From the NCBI RefSeq assembly GCF_011397635.1, contig NC_064753.1:28358322-28422321 (forward strand): a stretch of DNA of 64,000 nt, in the 5' to 3' direction. A program made the translations under genes and the position numbers. Positions within the stretch are counted from its first letter, which is position 1; every line of letters begins with the position of its first letter. Under the pieces are notes generated by a model. It was not told the DNA's origin and searched no databases. It worked only from the letters and a program-made list of their open reading frames with translations. Source of the DNA: Epinephelus fuscoguttatus. Its lineage: Eukaryota; Chordata; Actinopteri; Perciformes; Serranidae. Shown here piece after piece: positions 35,683 through 55,715 of the stretch.

Positions 35683-38600
35683 GTGGAGAGTGTCGTCGCA
35701 CCAGGGGGTCCTTCTCGTTTCAGGTATTAAACACTACCCTGCTGACTCTTAGTTGGCCTAGTTATACTTATAAACCTCTGCAACACCTAATACAAAATCC
35801 TAGACTTACATATCCTTATGTTAAGTTAAAACCTTTTTCTGTTTGTATCACAGTGTAGGGGGAGGAGGTGGGGGTGCACCTCAGCACTATCCCAAGACTG
35901 TCGGCAACAGGTGATTTTCCAAGTTTTCCTTTCACATAAAAGTCCTAGCCAGTAATCCTTATCACACATTAAATCCGTCACCATCTCCATGAGGCACAGA
36001 TTGCACTCCTGCATGTGCATTTTTATTTGATGTCAATACATCAGGGGAGAAGAGGACAAAAAACATTTTCTACAACGTTTACTATAACCTTTTACCATTA
36101 CTGGCAGTGGTTCAGGCTGATTCTGTGTTGTCATTGTCAATGTTATGACATAAGAGCCAGCAGCATGTTAGCTTCAGGGGTGTTTTCATTAGGGTTGGAC
36201 AGGTATTAAAGGGTTTAAACTGGTTTGATATCAAGCCAAATACCAGCTGACTGGTATACTGAACTTTACCACTAGATGTCCCACTTGGCTCAACAACAGC
36301 TCCAGATTGGACCGTAATGACACAGTGTCCTAACAGCAAATGAGCGCCAGATCATCACTGAATGTTGCATTTCATAACATCAGAGCTTCTTGCCCACACT
36401 GAATCCATTAAATATGCATTTCTGTTACGTCAAGCAAACAAACCATTGTAAATGCCAGCTGTGAGCTTGACAGCATATGAAAGATGTAATCACTTAAATG
36501 ATGGATGGGTAGCCTATTGGCTATTGTCCTACAGTTTTTCTTTTTAAACAGAAAACACACATTACTTATTGTGATATTTACTTGAAATGACATACAGTAT
36601 AGTCAACAGCAACTTTGAACTCTCTTGCAATCTCCCTGCAGCCCGCTGCTACCTGTTGAGGTTTTTGTTTGTTTGTTTTAAAGTGGAATAAGAAGTTATC
36701 CTATAGATAATTCCTCATTTAATTTTTGTGAATCAGCTGTAAATCTGTGGTTTAGGGTCACATTTTTCTGTTAAATATTTCTGTATTGTAGTATTGACAG
36801 TTTTTGCGTCCATTACAGCGAGTTCCTGGGGAAAACCCCAGGTTCTAGCGTTCAGAGATGGGTACCTTCTCGAAGCACTAGACGAGATGCCAACTCCTCC
36901 ACCGAGAAAGGGCAAAATGATGCAATCTTCAGAAAAGTTCGAGGGTAAGTTTCCATTTAAATCCCACCACCTCAGTCACGCAAATCATTGTAAATTCTTG
37001 AGTATTATTTAAGTAAGATAGGGCCTGAATCACTAGTGTTGGTATGTTGTCTTTGAAGTGTGATGTTTTGTCCTCTCCTCTTTTAGCATACTTAATAAAC
37101 TGACTCCTGAGAAGTTTGACAAACTATGCCTGGAGCTCCTCAATGTGGGCGTAGAGTCAAAACTTGTCTTAAAAGGAACCATCCTGTTGGTGAGTGTTCT
37201 CTCAAACTGTACTCCTGTATTCATCCTATAAACTATTAAAATAGTAACTCATTTTGTCATTTTCTGTTTCTTTCTCTTTAGATTGTTGACAAAGCCCTCG
37301 AAGAGCCCAAGTACAGTCAGTTATACGCTCAACTATGTCTACGCTTGGCAGAGGATGCACCAAACTTTGAGGACCCAACAGAAAATCAAGGATCACATAA
37401 GCAGAATAGTGTAAGTTTTTGTAACAACAGGATCTACACAAGAATATGGTCTCACTTTACCACTCTGTGGTATTTTCTCTCTGGATTTTGAACAAATTCT
37501 GTTTTACAGACATTCAGACGGCTTCTGATTTCCAAGCTTCAAGATGAGTTTGAGAACCGCGCCAAAAATGTTGAAAGTAAGTGAAATACATTTGATACAA
37601 GTGCCGGTTACAAAATAAATTTGGTCATGTTTTGCATGACTCGTTCCTTATTTTATCCTCCTTTCCCCCCGTAGCCTTTGACAAAAATGACAACCCACTC
37701 ACCTCTGAGGAGGAGGAGCAGCGTGCTATCGCAAAGATCAAGATGCTGGGCAACATCAAATTCATTGGAGAACTTGGCAAACTCAACCTCATCCACGAAT
37801 CTATCCTTCATAAGTGCATCAAAACAGTAAGTTCTGTCGAATAACATGTACATGTTTAGGTGTAATCGTAAACCATGTTAGTATTCATAACGTGTGTGAT
37901 CCCAAAATCAAGATGATGTTGCCAATGTATCCTGGAAGTTAGATGCTTGAAGTCATATCCGTAGTTGTGGAAGAAATTATAGTAGTTTGTATTAAATGCT
38001 TTTTTTTTCTTTATTAGCTTTTGGAGAAGAAGAAGAGAGTCCAACTTAAGGATATGGGTGAAGATTTGGAATGCCTCTGTCAGATAATGAAAACAGTGGG
38101 ACCTAAGCTTGATCATGACAAGGCTAGGGTGAGTATGAGAAAAACAGCCCAATGATTACCCTGTCTTAAATGTCGTTTCTTCCATTTAATAACAAATACA
38201 TTCTCCTTTCAGTCTTTGATGGATCAGTACTTTCACCGCATGCAGTCCTTAACGACCAACAAGGAACTGCCGTCAAGGATTCGTTTCCTGCTGCAGAATA
38301 CAGTGGAGATGCGAGAGAACAAATGGGCTGCTCGCAAAGCGTATTCTGAAAATGGACCAAAGACTATCAGCCAAGTTCGTCAGGATGCAGTAAAGGTCAG
38401 TCTGCCCCGTCCACTGTGGGGTGAACTGAGTGAGAATGAACAGTATACTAATCTAGTTGTCCACAATCTGCCTTTATCCTCAGAATTTGACTGAATTTTA
38501 ACTGCTTTGCAGGATCTGGGTGTTTTTATTCCACCTCCGACTGATGGAATGAGGAATGGATTCTTCATGGATAACGCCTCCTTCCTGCAATCAAGGATCA

Positions 38601-41600
38601 AGTTTGACAGGGAAACTCTGGGTGGGCTGGCTGATATGTTTGGACAAATGCCTGGTATGTTACAGCTTTTATCCCCTGAGTGATAAGAGAGAGTTAAGGT
38701 GTGTTCAGACCTAACACAAAGTGAATTTTTTCCCTCACATTACTTGCACAAATACAGCCACTGGAGTCCCTGCTGTGCTAAGAGTTTTGCTAACAAACAA
38801 GGAGAGACAACTATGGTAGTATTAAATTACAACTGGTAGCTGGAATTAAGTAACAAATACACATTTCTAGAGCTTACGATGTAGACCTATAGCTTTGCTC
38901 ACTTTTTTCCAAGCCCTTTTCCCTTTTGCCCAGTCTCAATACTGACGTTGAGTAGTAGAGCTCTGGATCCGTACAGAGAGTGACAGTAAGTTTGTCCTCC
39001 ATTTTGATTCCCAGTGAATCTTGATGCTGATAGGCTTTTGCGACAAAGCGTTGCGAAAAATCTTTTTTGCGCAAGTTGGAACATTTCAGTTTGCACAGGC
39101 ACTAATTTGTGTCACACAAAAAATTTGCTTTGCATTCAGTCTGAACACTCCAATACATCACCTCTCAGTTAGCATTGGTCTTTGGTCTTTCCTAGGCCTG
39201 TTTTTAATTTTTGTTGATTTACTTTGGACAGGAAGTGGCATTGGTACAGGTCCAGGAGTCATTCAGGACCACTATTCTCCTACAATGGGGCGTCATCGCA
39301 CAATCCCGCTCTACAATGGCCACATTGGAAATGGCAACAGTTCACACCAGCCTCAGTATGAAACGGGAAGCAAACCATATATAAAACCTAACCAGGTAAA
39401 TACTTCATCTAACTTTTTAGGACTTTGTAACTGTGATTCTAGGTAGTCATCATGCCTAACTATAAATCTTCGACATCTTTTTTCAAAGGGGCAGGGCTCT
39501 CCCGTTTTCAACCACAAGCAGAATCACTCAGTGCAGATGCAGTCTAAGGATATGGCGCCACGATTCAGCAAGAAGGGGAAGGTCAATGCTGATGAGGTAC
39601 TTCCACCTACATTAATAACTTGAGTTTTGTATGGGTGCGGAGTAGTTTAGTATATTTAAATAGATCCCATTGATTCAGATTGATAATATTATACACCTGT
39701 AGTTGAGGAGTGTGGAGTGGTATTGTTCTAAACTCGCTGTCTTCACATCTCCAGATCAGTCTGAGGCCGGCACAGTCCTTCATCTTGAGCAAAAAACAGA
39801 TGCCAAAGCTGCAGCCACAGATGACTATGATTCCTCCAAGTGCTCATGGTTCCTCTCTTGGACAGGTAACATTTTTACCTTTCAAACAAATGTGTTGAAC
39901 TGATGTGGTAATCGCAGGTTCCAAGGAACATATATTCATTTGACTGTCTTTGTTTAGGCTCCACAGCTTGGCCTGAAAACCAATCCTCCTCCGATTCAGG
40001 AAAAACCTGCTAAATCCACTAAAAAGGCTCCTCCTACAAAGGAAGAGTTGCACAAAATGACTGTAAGTTTCTCTCACTCTGTGCCTTCCTTATGCACAAT
40101 ATACTCCATGTCTGGCACACTGTATCTGACTGTTCTTTCCTTTTGTAGGAGACATTAGTGGCAGATTACCTGAACAACAAGAACATCAATGACGCAATTA
40201 ATGCTGTGAAGGAGATGAGAGCTCCTAAGCACTTTGCGTCCGAGATGCTGAACAAGATCGTGGTCTTTTCACTTGATCGTTCAGATGAGGATAAGGAACA
40301 TGCAAGCACCCTGGTCTCTACTCTCTGCAATGAGGGCCTTGCCACTGGTGAAAATCTACTGCAGGTCAGTTTTGTAAACCCTCAAGGTTTTTTAAATTAA
40401 TCAGAATATTTAATACTCATGTATGTTATTACTATCTGAATATAAAGCCCTTATTTATCTCTAGTCATTGTTTTTAATTCGATAGGCCTTTTTGAGTGTT
40501 CTGGACCAGTCCAAGATCGAGGAAGAAGTACCCCTGGTGAAGTCCTACCTGGCACAGTTTGCAGCACGGGCAATCATCGCTGACCTGTTCAGCATCACAG
40601 ATTTGGCCCATCAGCTGGAGGACGGTGCACATTTCCCACTGTTCTTGCTCTGCCTGCAGCAGATGGTCAAACTGAAGGACCGCGATTGGCTGGCTGACCT
40701 GTTCCAGCAGAGCAAGGTCAACATGCAGAAGATGCTACCCGGTACGTTCAAATCCACTCTGACCATATGTCTACACCTAATCTCATTAGTTAGGCTCTCA
40801 GCTCAGTTTTCAATGATGCAGTGCAAAGAAAATTAATGAGTTTTCATTTCTAAGTGTATTTTGGTGGTGCTGATGGTTTTTTTTAATACTTCCTTAGAAA
40901 ATGACCAGAACAAGGACAAGATGCTGGAGATTCTGGAGGGCAAAGGTCTCAGCTTTTTGTTTCCACTGATGAAACTGGAGAAGGAGCTGCTGAAGCAGAT
41001 CAAAGTAGATCCCTCTCCACAGTCGATCTACAAGTGGATCAAAGACAACATCTCTCCTAAACTCCACACTGACAAAGGCTTTGTCAACATCCTCATGACC
41101 AGGTACAACAGCGGATAATGGCAACCTCTGCTGATAAATTATACTGAACCACAAACATATTTTGCTCTCCAAATTCACAGTACACTCATCTTCTCTTCTC
41201 TTCTCTTCTCTTCCAGCTTCCTGCAGTACATTGCCTATGAGATCAACCCCGACGACGATGAAGACCAGCTCTCAGCGCCCAGTAAGGAGCAGATGAACGA
41301 GGAGAAGCAGCTGCTGCTGTCTTTCAAGACCGTGATGCAGAAGTTCCTGCACGATCACATCGACCTGCAAGTCGCTGCGCTGTATGCCCTGCAGGTCCAC
41401 TGCAATACCAAGGGTTTCCCCAAAGGTATGTACACACACTTGTTATTGAGTGTCGCAGCTCAGGCTCAAGTCAGAAAACATGTCAAAGTTTGGCTCAGAA
41501 GCTTAATGATTACTCTGCTTTTCCAGGTATGCTGCTGCGCTACTTTGTGAACTTTTACGACATGGAAATAATCGAAGAAGAAGCCTTCCTTTCATGGAAA

Positions 41601-42299
41601 GAAGATATCACCCAAGAGTATCCAGGGAAAGGAAAAGCATTATTTCAGGTAATTTTATGCACATTGATAACAATGTTTTTGGTTGTACAATTTTTAAACC
41701 GCTCCCTGACAGTGAACAGCAGCTCCACACATGCACACTAGTATCCTGGTTAAGATCAGGTTTGTCCAGTATCCCAGATTAGGTTTGCTAATTGAGACAT
41801 TTATTTTGTGACTGATAGCTGACCCTTGTTAACATATCATTAGTTGTGGGTGTTTGCTAGGGCTGTTAAATTGCTCGGTATTGGATGTTAGCCTCCGCTG
41901 CTGTGTTAGATCGTGCTAATCAAGCAGATGTTGAACTGACCGCTCTCATGTAGGTGTCCACCCCTGCCACTGGGTCATTAGCTCTTTGAGGGGTGGTCGC
42001 TGGCGTCATATGACTCCAGCCTGGCCCTTGTCATGTCTCCACACATAGCGGCAGTACAAAATAACCAGGTTCCTCTGTTCTGTGTAAATATCCCGATTAA
42101 GACTCAAGAAACTGGGGTACTAATGTGCCTGACTCACTGTCTAAAGCTGCTTCAAATATGTGTTGTGCTACATGTAGTTACTAGTTCACCATGAATAACT
42201 CAGCCTAATGGAGATACTGTGTTTATGGTGCAGGTGAACCAGTGGCTGACCTGGCTGGAGACCGCAGAAGAAGAGGAATCTGAGGAAGAAGATTACTGA
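35683..42299 (+). CDS. eif4g2: Eukaryotic translation initiation factor 4 gamma 2 (DAP5/NAT1/p97)
   Basis: Coding exons: 35683-35723, 35854-35910, 36819-36944, 37087-37189, 37282-37410, 37510-37576, 37675-37826, 38018-38128, 38213-38395, 38513-38654, 39232-39395, 39489-39596, 39755-39865, 39958-40062, 40149-40364, 40486-40741, 40898-41102, 41217-41425, 41527-41648, 42234-42299. They join in frame to 890 codons plus stop (human 907). The scaffold protein lacks the eIF4E-binding N-terminus of eIF4G1. It binds eIF3 and eIF4A in the cytoplasm to drive cap-independent and re-initiation translation. Visible: MIF4G domain at residues ~75-305 (ILNKLTPEKFDKLCLELLNV; GNIKFIGELGKLNLIHESIL), a proline/glutamine-rich linker (GLADMFGQMPGSGIGTGPGV), MA3 domain ~534-660 and W2 domain ~700-885 ending in acidic EEEESEEEDY. 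The start is GTG, as in mammals. Identification rests on near-continuous similarity to vertebrate EIF4G2. Confidence 0.97.
38697..39151. mobile_element. Small TIR element in eif4g2 intron
   Basis: The left end 'aaggtgtgttcagacctaac' and the reverse complement of the right end 'ggagtgttcagactgaatg' share GTGTTCAGAC. Both sides also share a CAAAG..AATTTTTT block. About 455 bp, non-coding, filling most of the intron between the exons ending at 38,654 and starting at 39,232. Confidence 0.5.
41191..41210. repeat. (TTCTC)4 short tandem repeat in a 3' splice tract
   Basis: Four perfect TTCTC units form the polypyrimidine tract directly before the eif4g2 acceptor at 41,216. Confidence 0.9.
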
Positions 42300-43395
42300 G
42301 GAACAGGCCAAAGCCATGTGTTATCAGGATGCAATGATTTTTTTTTTAACTTATCTCCATGTGCTTCTCTCTGTGTCAACCCTCACTCTTTCCTCTCTTC
42401 TTGTTTTATGAGTATTTTCCAACCACTGTTACAAATTCATTCCACTAAGAGATGTTTTACCAGATCAAGCCAGCATCACCACCATGATAGTCATATTCTA
42501 TTTATGCTTATCTTTCTAATTTTGAATCTAATTTGATGTCCATCAGCAGATATTTATATACTTATCAGGCTGTGTTTTCTTTAATTGTAGGCAGTATTTT
42601 GCAGGAAACTGTACCAGCACCAAAACCTGACCCATTTTTATCACCTTTTACATCTAGTAGGAGTCACTAAGTGCTGCCATAACTATTTACTTAAAAACTG
42701 TTTACAAAAGAGAAAATGCTCTGACGTATTGCAAAGAGACTTTTCTCGTTGTTTTATCTGCATTTGTTAAATCAGATTTTAGATGCACTTTGCTCAACAT
42801 CTTGAGTCGTTGCAATAGTAAGATACACTTTTCCTTGATTTGTCGAAACAATCCTAAGTTGCAGTTGTTGGCTGCCGTAGTTATAATGGTTTTCTTGTGC
42901 TTGAGACTGAGCAGACCGTTTTGTCTGAAAACTCCTAACAATCTGGATTTGACTAACAATAATGGGCTGTTTGGTTTTGTACAGTGTGAGTTCGGTTTCC
43001 CACATTTAGTTTAATGAATCAAGAGCTTTTTCTATGTACAAAACTTTTGTGCTGTAAGGAATGAAACTGTGTGGCCTTTTTAATTTATCAACTCATATGG
43101 ATATACCTCTAATGTATCTCGGACTATACTTGAATGTCTCTGTTTTTAACATTGAGACAGCCAAAGCTTAGTTTCCTGTGCAACAGTTGTTCACCACCAT
43201 GTGTGGAAGTTTTATGTTGGTTTGCCATATTTGTCAAGTTTTTAAATGGTCTTTTTTATCTTCATGAAATTACAGAGAATGTACTGTATGTGTACACTTT
43301 TTCCTTCTCTTGGGGTGTCACTGTAATGTTGAGTGCAAGAAGTTCAGTGTACAACTACAGATCAACCTTAAATAAAGTTTAACAGTCATGTCGTT
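42300..43395 (+). other. eif4g2: eif4g2 3' UTR
   Basis: About 1.1 kb from the stop codon to the poly(A) signal AATAAA at 43,371-43,376, which is followed by a GT-rich stretch ('catgtcgttgtcctgg'). Short ORFs inside it are not coding. Confidence 0.75.
43371..43376 (+). terminator. eif4g2: eif4g2 polyadenylation signal
   Basis: Canonical AATAAA, placed 1.07 kb after the stop with a GT-rich downstream element. Confidence 0.75.
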
Positions 43396-43930
43396 GTCCT
43401 GGAGATTTTCTTGAAATATTTGTAGTCTCTACTTGCATGTCTTGAAAATCTAGTTTGAATAATGTTTAATAGGTTAAGTAAGTTGTTAAGGGGTGGATCA
43501 TGAGTACTCTAACATATGACAGATGGACTGACTTCCTACAAAGACTACACATTTTTTAAATGTATCCAACCATTGACAGAACACAATTTACACCACATGA
43601 TGGTCCTTATTTTTAGGTCGCCTTGGCTCGAAACAGAAAACGTGCTTGGCTTCATGTAGGTGCAGGACGTGCAGAGGTACTTATTTTAACCAGAGAACAT
43701 TTGGGACAGATATGATTTCACTGCATAACATCCTGCCAGTATGTACTGAGGCTCAGTGACACTTTAAAACTTTGATAATCAAGACTTCACACTAATTTTA
43801 CTTATTTTAGAGTTTTGAGTCTGGAGGAAAATGAATTTAATGAGTTGAATAACCATACTACCCCATTTCATTAATTCTAATATTTTTTAATTTATTACTT
43901 AAATCTGTGTCACATCGAGGGATGCAAATG

Positions 43931-44748
43931 ACACACACTCTCCAGCCACTTTATTAGGTACACTTGTTCAACTTGTTAACACAAATATCTAATCAGCCAA
44001 TCATGTGGCAGCAACTCAATGCATTTAGGCATGTACACATGGTCAAGGCAACCTGCTGAAGTTCAAACCGAGCATCAAAATTGGGAGTAAAGGTGATTTA
44101 ATCGACTTTTAATGTAACATGGCTGTTGGTGCCAGACGGGCTGGTCTGCATATTTCAGAAACTTTCACGCACAACCATCTCTAGGGTTTACAGAGGATGG
44201 TCCATAAAGAGAGGTCAGAGGAGAATAGCCAGACTGGTTTAAGATTATAGAAAGGCAACAGTAACTCAAGTAACCACTCATTCAGGCTGGTGGTGGTGGT
44301 GTGTGGGTGGTGTTTTTTTGGCACACTTTGGGCCCCTTAGTACCAATTGAGCATCACTTATACACCACAGCCTACAGCCTATCATCTGATGGCTACTTCC
44401 AGCAGGATAATGCACCATGTCACAAAGCTCAACTCATCTTAAACTGGTTTCTTGAACACGACAATGAGTTCACTGTACTCCAATGGCCCCCACAGTCACC
44501 AGATCTCAATCCAATAGAGCACCTTTGGGATGTGGTGGAACAGGAGATTCTCATCATGGATTTGCAGCTGACAAATCTGCAGCAACTGTGTGATGCTATC
44601 ATGTCAATATAGACCAAAACCTCTGAGGAATGTTTCCAGCACCTTGTGGAATCTATGCCACAAAGAGTTAAGGCAGTTCTAAAGGCAAAATGGGTCCAAC
44701 CTGGTGCTAGCAAGGTGTACCTAATAAAGTGGCTGGTGAATGTATGTG
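43931..44748 (+). mobile_element. Tc1/mariner-type transposon, internally deleted
   Basis: The terminal inverted repeats are CCAGCCACTTTATTAGGTAC on the left and its complement on the right ('gtacctaataaagtggctgg'). Beyond these, both sides share an 'ACAYACWYTCWC' lead-in. The interior contains transposase remnants. It is far shorter than an intact element, and the first catalytic part has been lost. It sits in the 1.8 kb gap between the 3' ends of eif4g2 and ctr9. Confidence 0.8.
44325..44611 (+). pseudogene. Tc1-type transposase C-terminal remnant
   Basis: One frame reads GPLVPIEHHLYTTAYS, then SSDGYFQQDNAPCHKAQLI and WPPQSPDLNPIEHLWDVVEQ, up to an early stop at 44,611. The DNAPCH block holds the second catalytic aspartate and the PDLNPIEHLWD block is the conserved C-terminal motif of IS630/Tc1 transposases. 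The N-terminal DNA-binding part and the first catalytic aspartate are missing, so it is inactive. Confidence 0.85.
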
Positions 44749-45176
44749 CAATTTTCTTAAAAGCCAATTGCAACAATTTTCAGTTAGTTGGAGAAATCAG
44801 TACATGTATCATCAGCAGGGTCATATGCTTGCAGTTATAAGAAATTATAAAATGTCCAAAGTTAAGGACACACTGCGGATAAAGTTTGTTGCTTAAGTTT
44901 TAATGGATCTGCACAGTCATTTTTTAGTTTACCTCCAGCTTATCAATATTCAGTGACATTTCACTACAGAAGAACCATTTCAATGAAGTTGATGCTGTTT
45001 TTCTAATTGGACAATGTTACCATGATGTCGTTGGTTACTGAATACAAATTACATGGCAGATTAGTTAATTTAATGCCTTTTCAGAATTTTTAAGGATCCA
45101 TGGGAACCCTGATGCAATCCGTTACTACCGAGCCCTGAAACAATCCACGTTACACAATTCTTTGTTTCCATTTTCT
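44749..45176. other. Gap between Tc1 fragment and ctr9 3' end
   Basis: AT-rich. Nothing recognised. Confidence 0.4.
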
Positions 45177-45182
45177 TTTATT
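45177..45182 (-). terminator. ctr9: ctr9 polyadenylation signal (candidate)
   Basis: The minus strand reads AATAAA about 330 bases after the ctr9 stop codon (the stop is at 45,515-45,517). It would give a ~350 base 3' UTR. No other canonical signal was noticed closer. Confidence 0.5.
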
Positions 45183-45514
45183 TGATATTGTGTTGAAGAA
45201 TCTTCCCATTTTTGGGTCAGTGTCTGGTCTGACCATCAGAGATAGAAAATAGATGTTTACATCGTTAAGTTCGTTTCAAACAATTTGATCTGTCTTTACA
45301 GAAAACATCTTTAACAAAACACAGCATCCGTGAAAAGAGAATTCCAGTAAGACGGGAGGAATACACCAGTGGCTGTGCCAACAAAAAAACTACACTTCTC
45401 TAGGCTAATTCCAAAATATGGTACAGACAGAAATCCCTGCTTTTAATAGAAAATAAAAATGCAAATGTGGAGAGTTTTCTCAGCGTTAACATGGGACAAG
45501 TCTGTGAGGAGGAT

Positions 45515-54367
<8,853 letters not shown>

Positions 54368-55715
54368 CTTGGCCGAGGAAAAATCCACCCCGAGTTAGAG
54401 TAATAATAAAAAATAAAAAAAAATCTCCGGTCCGTTGTCTGTTCGTAGCTACTCCATACGGACGGTGCAACGGAAATAGTGTCCGGGTAGGTTGATGGGG
54501 ATCCTGAAAAAGTGTTCCTCCTAGAGGTGAACGCACGATGTTCTTTGATGGAAACACGGCTGAAATTGTAAGTAAAAGTACTAACACAAGAAACATTTCG
54601 ATGACAATATACATCAAGCGTATCCTGGGACAATTTAGGTTGGTTTGCTGTTAGTCAGACGGGATTCGGTATCAATTTTGATCACAAACTCAACAGGTAG
54701 CTAAAAGAAATAAGACAATATTTTAAGAACCATTAGTTTCAGTAGCACTAGCAGTATTTTTAATGGAGTGTGAGTTATATCCTTTGCCACACACTGATTT
54801 ACAAAGGAAATGCATGTTTAAAATGTGTCAGAAAGGCTTGTCAGACTGCATTTGATATGTTAAACTGGTGAATTTCAATTGAAATCCATTAACTGCATCA
54901 TTGTCAGAGACCTCAGCAGGGCAGCACGTTGGCAGGAGAGGGATGAGGTGAGGAGGAGGAGGAGGAGGAGGTGGAGGAGGATGGGGTGGGAGAGGGGGCT
55001 GTGAGGGGATGTCAGCTGGTTTTGATGTGAAGCAGGGAAAACAAGCATATGGGTATCTTGAAGTCTTCTTGTGCTCATATCACAGTGAGTCAAAGAAGGA
55101 CGAGAAAATTAATTTTGAAAATGAAGATTTGACATTTGACAATCTTGTTTTTCAGAGGAACTGTCCCGGACTGAGAAGTAAGAATTTATTTTTATGACTT
55201 GTGTATCTTTATAGAGTAATATTTGATGACTGTGTTACTGTAGGACAAAAGAAGTACTGCTCAGTCCAAATGTACACACAATTTAATAGAACGCTGCCAT
55301 CTCTGTATATTTAACACATACAAAATGAATTTTTTGGTTTAGCTGTTTTGTGCTATTCCTTAAAGACATGCTATTATTTTAACACAATATTACCATCATT
55401 ATTAGAGACAAGAGCTAATAAACGTCACATTTTTCTACCTAATTGTAGAATGACAATTGGAAAATATGTGATATGTGACCCTTTGATTAGATCCCACTGC
55501 ACACATGTAAGGATTAAGCAGTCAGATTTGGAGAGGAGGTATAAAATGTAATGGTTATTAATTGATTTTTATGTGTGGTTCAATTTTTAGCTGTATTTCT
55601 ACTTTGATTTTTGGCCTTTAGATGAAATAAATGGAGATAAAGCTGTATTTCATGTTTATTAGAATATAAGGCCATGTAGGAGCGTGACAGCAGAGGTTCA
55701 GGAGGAACACACACA
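54368..55715. promoter_or_regulatory. Head-to-head intergenic region (ctr9 / irag1-like)
   Basis: 1.35 kb between the two start codons. The ctr9 promoter and 5' UTR must lie just above 54,367, where the sequence is locally CG-rich ('cttggccgagg', 'ctccggtccgttg'). No TATA box was seen. Any 5' untranslated exon of the plus-strand gene was not resolved. A (GGA)n tract is at 54,950-54,980. Confidence 0.4.
54950..54980. repeat. (GGA)n / purine tract
   Basis: About ten GGA units with one GTG interruption, between the divergent genes. Confidence 0.9.

Noticed and set aside
35445-35858. 137-codon ATG-initiated ORF overlapping the eif4g2 start exon
   Set aside because: It is in a different frame from the conserved GTG-initiated protein, runs through an intron, and matches nothing known.
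36945-42233. Search of eif4g2 introns for the C/D snoRNA (SNORD97) that mammals carry in this gene
   Set aside because: No RTGATGA...CTGA pair with a terminal stem was found by eye. A covariance search would be decisive.
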